From contig JALWMN010000244.1 in assembly GCA_027083895.1 (NCBI GenBank), forward strand, positions 1 through 8,540: DNA of 8,540 nt, written 5' to 3'. Position numbers and translations under genes: made by a program. Under the pieces are notes generated by a model that worked only from the letters and a program-made list of their open reading frames with translations, searched no databases and was not told the origin of the DNA. The DNA is from Campylobacteraceae bacterium. GTDB lineage: Bacteria; Campylobacterota; Campylobacteria; Campylobacterales; Sulfurovaceae. Every line of letters begins with the position of its first letter. The first letter of the stretch is position 1. Positions 6,143-8,540 of the stretch are shown one piece after another.

Positions 6143-6718
6143 GTGATAAAAAAAAGAGAACTACTACTGCTTGTGGTGCTACTACTTGGTGGGTGTGCAA
6201 CAAAACAAAATAGTATCCATACCAATGATCAGAATAGTTCACATGGTGATATGCAATCAAAAATGGTAGAGTATGTAAACTATATTCGTCAAAAGGGGGC
6301 CACTTGTGCTCCTCCTGCTCCACCATTACACTATAATCAATCTTTAGAGCAAGCCGCAAAATCTCATGCAAAAGATATGGCTCTTAATCGTAAACTCTCT
6401 CATAAAGGATCTGGAACTGATACCGATTTAGCTAAGAGAGCCGCTGGTGTAGGGAGCACCCATATAGAGAGAATCCTCTATTTTGGATATCCAAATAAGG
6501 TTGGTAATCTACTTGGAGAGACAATAACATATACAAAACTAAAACGGTCTGGATCGAATGATTACTTTAGCCACTTTAAACGTGCGATTAAGAATCTTAT
6601 GGATGATAGAGTCCATTGTGAAACAGTGATGAATCCACGTTTTACCGATGTAGGTATGGGAATGTATAAAGGTAATGATCGATACTACTTCGTAATGGAT
6701 CTAGGAGAGAGAAAGTAA
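6143..6718 (+). CDS. CAP/SCP-domain lipoprotein
   Basis: This 191-residue protein starts at GTG 6143, six bases after GGAG. Residues 1-18 are a lipoprotein signal: MIKKRE, a Leu/Val core, then the lipobox L15-G-G-C18, so it should be lipidated on Cys18 and anchored on the periplasmic or outer face of the envelope. A short Ser/Asn/His linker (to about 37) precedes a CAP (SCP/PR1-like) domain. This shows MVEYVNYIRQ (41-50), LEQAAKSHAKDMA (68-80), the SHKGSG His segment (86-91, His87), LLGETI (123-128, Glu126), and HCETVMNPRFTDVGMGM (158-174, His158). The His and Glu residues match the usual CAP cavity positions. Cys54 and Cys159 could form a disulfide. Bacterial CAP proteins have varied, mostly unknown envelope roles, and no partner or substrate can be named. 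Confidence 0.85.
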   Translation: MIKKRELLLLVVLLLGGCATKQNSIHTNDQNSSHGDMQSKMVEYVNYIRQKGATCAPPAPPLHYNQSLEQAAKSHAKDMALNRKLSHKGSGTDTDLAKRAAGVGSTHIERILYFGYPNKVGNLLGETITYTKLKRSGSNDYFSHFKRAIKNLMDDRVHCETVMNPRFTDVGMGMYKGNDRYYFVMDLGERK

Positions 6719-6732
6719 GCTCTCTTAGTTTT
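6701..6732 (+). terminator. Intrinsic terminator shared by two convergent genes
   Basis: CTAGGAGAG (6701-6709) pairs with CTCTCTTAG (6720-6728) over 9 positions with one G-U pair, around a 10-base loop, followed by TTTT (6729-6732). The loop contains the stop codon of the CAP lipoprotein gene (6716-6718), and the 3' arm contains the stop of the reverse-strand propeller gene (6725-6727). The T-run favours forward termination. The hairpin would also form in the opposite transcript, but no T-run follows on that strand. Confidence 0.6.
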
Positions 6733-8470
6733 GTAGAAGAGATTTATCGATAATACAGACTCCTCCTTCGCTAGTAGCTGCAAAGAGAAGATTCTCTTTG
6801 GAAACAATATTGCGTACTACTCCTTGGCAATCTATATGACCAATAACCTTGTTACTATTTTTATCAATTATTGTAATACCATCTTTTCCATTGGCCACAT
6901 ATATATATTTTTGATCTACACTACTGCTATAGGCAAATGCACCTATCGTAATACTATTTAGAATCTTATTATTGGAAAGATCAAGAATTTGAAACTTGGA
7001 TTGATCACCATTTAAGTATCCCCTCTCTTTCTCTACTGTAATATTTTTAATGTAGTTATTAGTTGCGATACTCTCTTGATTTATAAATGTTCCATCTTCA
7101 ATAGTGGTTACTAATACTCCCCCTTTACCAAGTGCAATATAGGCTCTAGAGTGATCTTTAGAGAGTGTAATATCAAGTGCTTTACTCTCTGTTGTCAAAC
7201 TATCTAAAAGTGTCAACTCCTGTGCATCAAGTAGCTTGACTCCTTTTACGCCATCACTTAGTAGAATTTGACTCTGATTTGTCAATAGTTGTAAACTACT
7301 TGTAAAACCATCGGTATCTAAACTATCTATAATTTGGGGATTATTTGGGTCGCTAATATCAACTATCTTTACACCCTTGTAGCCATCAGCTAAATAGGCT
7401 CTATTGTTGTAAATGATACTCTGAAGTGTAAAGCCATCTGTATCAAAAAGAGTAACTTTATGTGGATTATGAATATCAGCTATATTAATAATTTCTAAAC
7501 CATCTTTTCCTTCGGCAATATAGAGAAAATCATCTTTGAGTGATAGATGGTACGCTTTAGCATGAGTAGCTATTTGGTTGAGAATAAATGGGTTGGAGAC
7601 TCTTTTAGTAGTAACTATTTCGACCCCATTGCTTCCTGTTGCAGCATAGAGATAGTTTTCATCAAATAGTACTATCGCATAGGTTCTATATGGTGTCTGT
7701 ATAGATTGTATTATCTTATACCTATCTTCGCTAATTGAGACTACTTGAATATTTGCTTTTCTATCGGCTACATAGGCGATTGATTCATCGCTATTGAGTG
7801 TAATAGCTGAGGCAAAATCTGGAGTATCAAAATGTCCAATAAATTTAATATCACTAAGATTGCTAATATCGGCAATTACTACACCCTTATAGCCATCAGC
7901 AATATAGGCTTTTGTCTCATCTTTAGAGAGTGTTACACTATTTGCACTCCCATAGGTATTAAAGGTGTCAAGTGTAGTGTTACCCTCAAGATCTACTGCA
8001 ATAAGACCTGTTTTTCCATCGGCAATAAAGAGTGTTTTTTCATCGCTAGAGAGTTTAATGTTGTAGGCAATATCTGGTGAATTATATACTCCTATAACTT
8101 TTGGCTCTTTTGGATTAGTGATATCAAAGGTAAGTACACCACTTTCAGACGCTGCAAGGTAGAGTTTCGAATCATCTTGATCTATGAGGATATAGCGAGC
8201 ATCATGATCTCCAGTGTCATTATTTTCGTAGGTTGGAATATTGGTAATAATCTTTTTCTCTTCTAAATCTACAATAGTTAAGCCAGCTTTGCTATCGGCT
8301 ACAAAGGCTAATTTTTCATCGCTACTAAGTGCAATATGGCGTGCAAAATCTTTTGTTTTGATATTAGCAAGAGTTTTTTTACTCTCATTGTCGATGATTG
8401 TGATGCCACTTGTACCATCTGCAACAAAGATTTTTGAGCGATCTTGGTTAAAAGTGATATTTCGAGCAAA
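6725..8470 (-). repeat. About fourteen LVIVD propeller-blade repeats
   Basis: In reading order each repeat has a marker: VADGTSGITIID, VADSKAGLTIVD, LAASESGVLTFD, IADGKTGLIAVD, IADGYKGVVIAD, VADRKANIQVVS, AATGSNGVEIVT, IAEGKDGLEIIN, LADGYKGVKIVD, LSDGVKGVKLLD, IALGKGGVLVTT, LNGDQSKFQILD, VANGKDGITIID and AATSEGGVCIID. Spacing is about 40-48 residues. Repeats 6, 11 and 12 depart most from consensus. The last stops soon after its marker, so its final strand must come from elsewhere, probably from the N-terminal partial repeat, as in propellers closed by a terminal strand. Confidence 0.75.
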
Positions 8471-8540
8471 GTTAAATGTGGGGATATTTGCTACTCTTTG
8501 GCTTAGATTTAAAACTGCTAGTTTGCCATCTCGTATTGTA
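6725..8540 (-). CDS. LVIVD-repeat beta-propeller protein (5' truncated by window)
   Basis: The reverse frame is open without a stop from the window edge (first full codon 8537-8539) to TAA at 6725-6727, giving 604 residues; the true start and any signal peptide lie outside. An internal TTG at 7283-7285 is not the start, because the repeat pattern continues straight through it. The protein is almost wholly repeats of about 42 residues of the LVIVD type: a strand, S/N-x-D-x-x-x-A-Y-V/I-A-D-G, K-G-V/L-x-I-V-D, a short linker with I/L-x-x-I-x-T, and the next repeat. The clearest copy reads AYLADGYKGVKIVDISDPNNP. I count about fourteen repeats after a partial one. Such repeats form beta-propeller blades, usually in secreted or surface proteins; ligand and function are unknown. 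It converges on the CAP lipoprotein gene with 6 bases between stops. Confidence 0.85.
   Translation of the reverse strand, partial: TIRDGKLAVLNLSQRVANIPTFNFARNITFNQDRSKIFVADGTSGITIIDNESKKTLANIKTKDFARHIALSSDEKLAFVADSKAGLTIVDLEEKKIITNIPTYENNDTGDHDARYILIDQDDSKLYLAASESGVLTFDITNPKEPKVIGVYNSPDIAYNIKLSSDEKTLFIADGKTGLIAVDLEGNTTLDTFNTYGSANSVTLSKDETKAYIADGYKGVVIADISNLSDIKFIGHFDTPDFASAITLNSDESIAYVADRKANIQVVSISEDRYKIIQSIQTPYRTYAIVLFDENYLYAATGSNGVEIVTTKRVSNPFILNQIATHAKAYHLSLKDDFLYIAEGKDGLEIINIADIHNPHKVTLFDTDGFTLQSIIYNNRAYLADGYKGVKIVDISDPNNPQIIDSLDTDGFTSSLQLLTNQSQILLSDGVKGVKLLDAQELTLLDSLTTESKALDITLSKDHSRAYIALGKGGVLVTTIEDGTFINQESIATNNYIKNITVEKERGYLNGDQSKFQILDLSNNKILNSITIGAFAYSSSVDQKYIYVANGKDGITIIDKNSNKVIGHIDCQGVVRNIVSKENLLFAATSEGGVCIIDKSLLQN

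Noticed and set aside
6129..6371. Reverse-strand open frame of 80 residues over the CAP lipoprotein gene
   Set aside because: Antisense shadow of a gene with a clear lipobox, ribosome binding site and CAP motifs.
7832..8080. Forward-strand open frame of 82 residues inside the propeller gene
   Set aside because: Antisense to continuous LVIVD repeats; its apparent regularity reflects the repeats on the other strand.

Overview
The window looks like chromosomal DNA from a low-GC member of the Campylobacterota (Epsilonproteobacteria), probably a free-living or marine relative of Sulfurimonas or Sulfurovum. The main evidence is the compact order secG-frr-pyrE, which I recall as conserved in this phylum (for example in Helicobacter pylori). 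AT-rich codon use and promoters with a clear -10 box but no recognisable -35 fit the same group. The genus is an inference; no rRNA or other marker is present.

Layout, left to right. Bases 1-209 hold the end of a forward-strand membrane protein with a very basic tail. Bases 210-669 contain no convincing intact gene. They hold a long imperfect palindrome (about 266-439) that resembles a miniature inverted-repeat element, followed by what may be an eroded small reading frame (about 438-658). Bases 670-4287 are a reverse-strand three-gene operon with overlapping ends: a BioC-like SAM methyltransferase, a DUF309 protein, and an 863-residue AsmA-like envelope protein built from repeated modules of about 170 residues. 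Two opposed TATAAT boxes between 4316 and 4334 appear to drive this operon leftward and secG rightward.

Bases 4362-6014 are the forward housekeeping genes secG (protein export), frr (ribosome recycling) and pyrE (pyrimidine synthesis). Frr and pyrE are separated by only 2 bases, and frr has its own candidate promoter. Bases 6143-6718 encode a CAP/SCP-domain lipoprotein. Converging on it from the right edge is a large partial gene (8540-6725) for a protein made almost entirely of about fourteen LVIVD-type beta-propeller repeats. These two genes end 6 bases apart, and one stem-loop covers both stop codons.

Several products are probably envelope or periplasmic: the AsmA-like protein, SecG, the CAP lipoprotein and perhaps the propeller protein. 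I found no CRISPR array, tRNA, rRNA, recognisable transposase or defence system. The most unusual items are the palindrome at 266-439, the modular AsmA-like protein, the fourteen-repeat propeller and the shared terminator.
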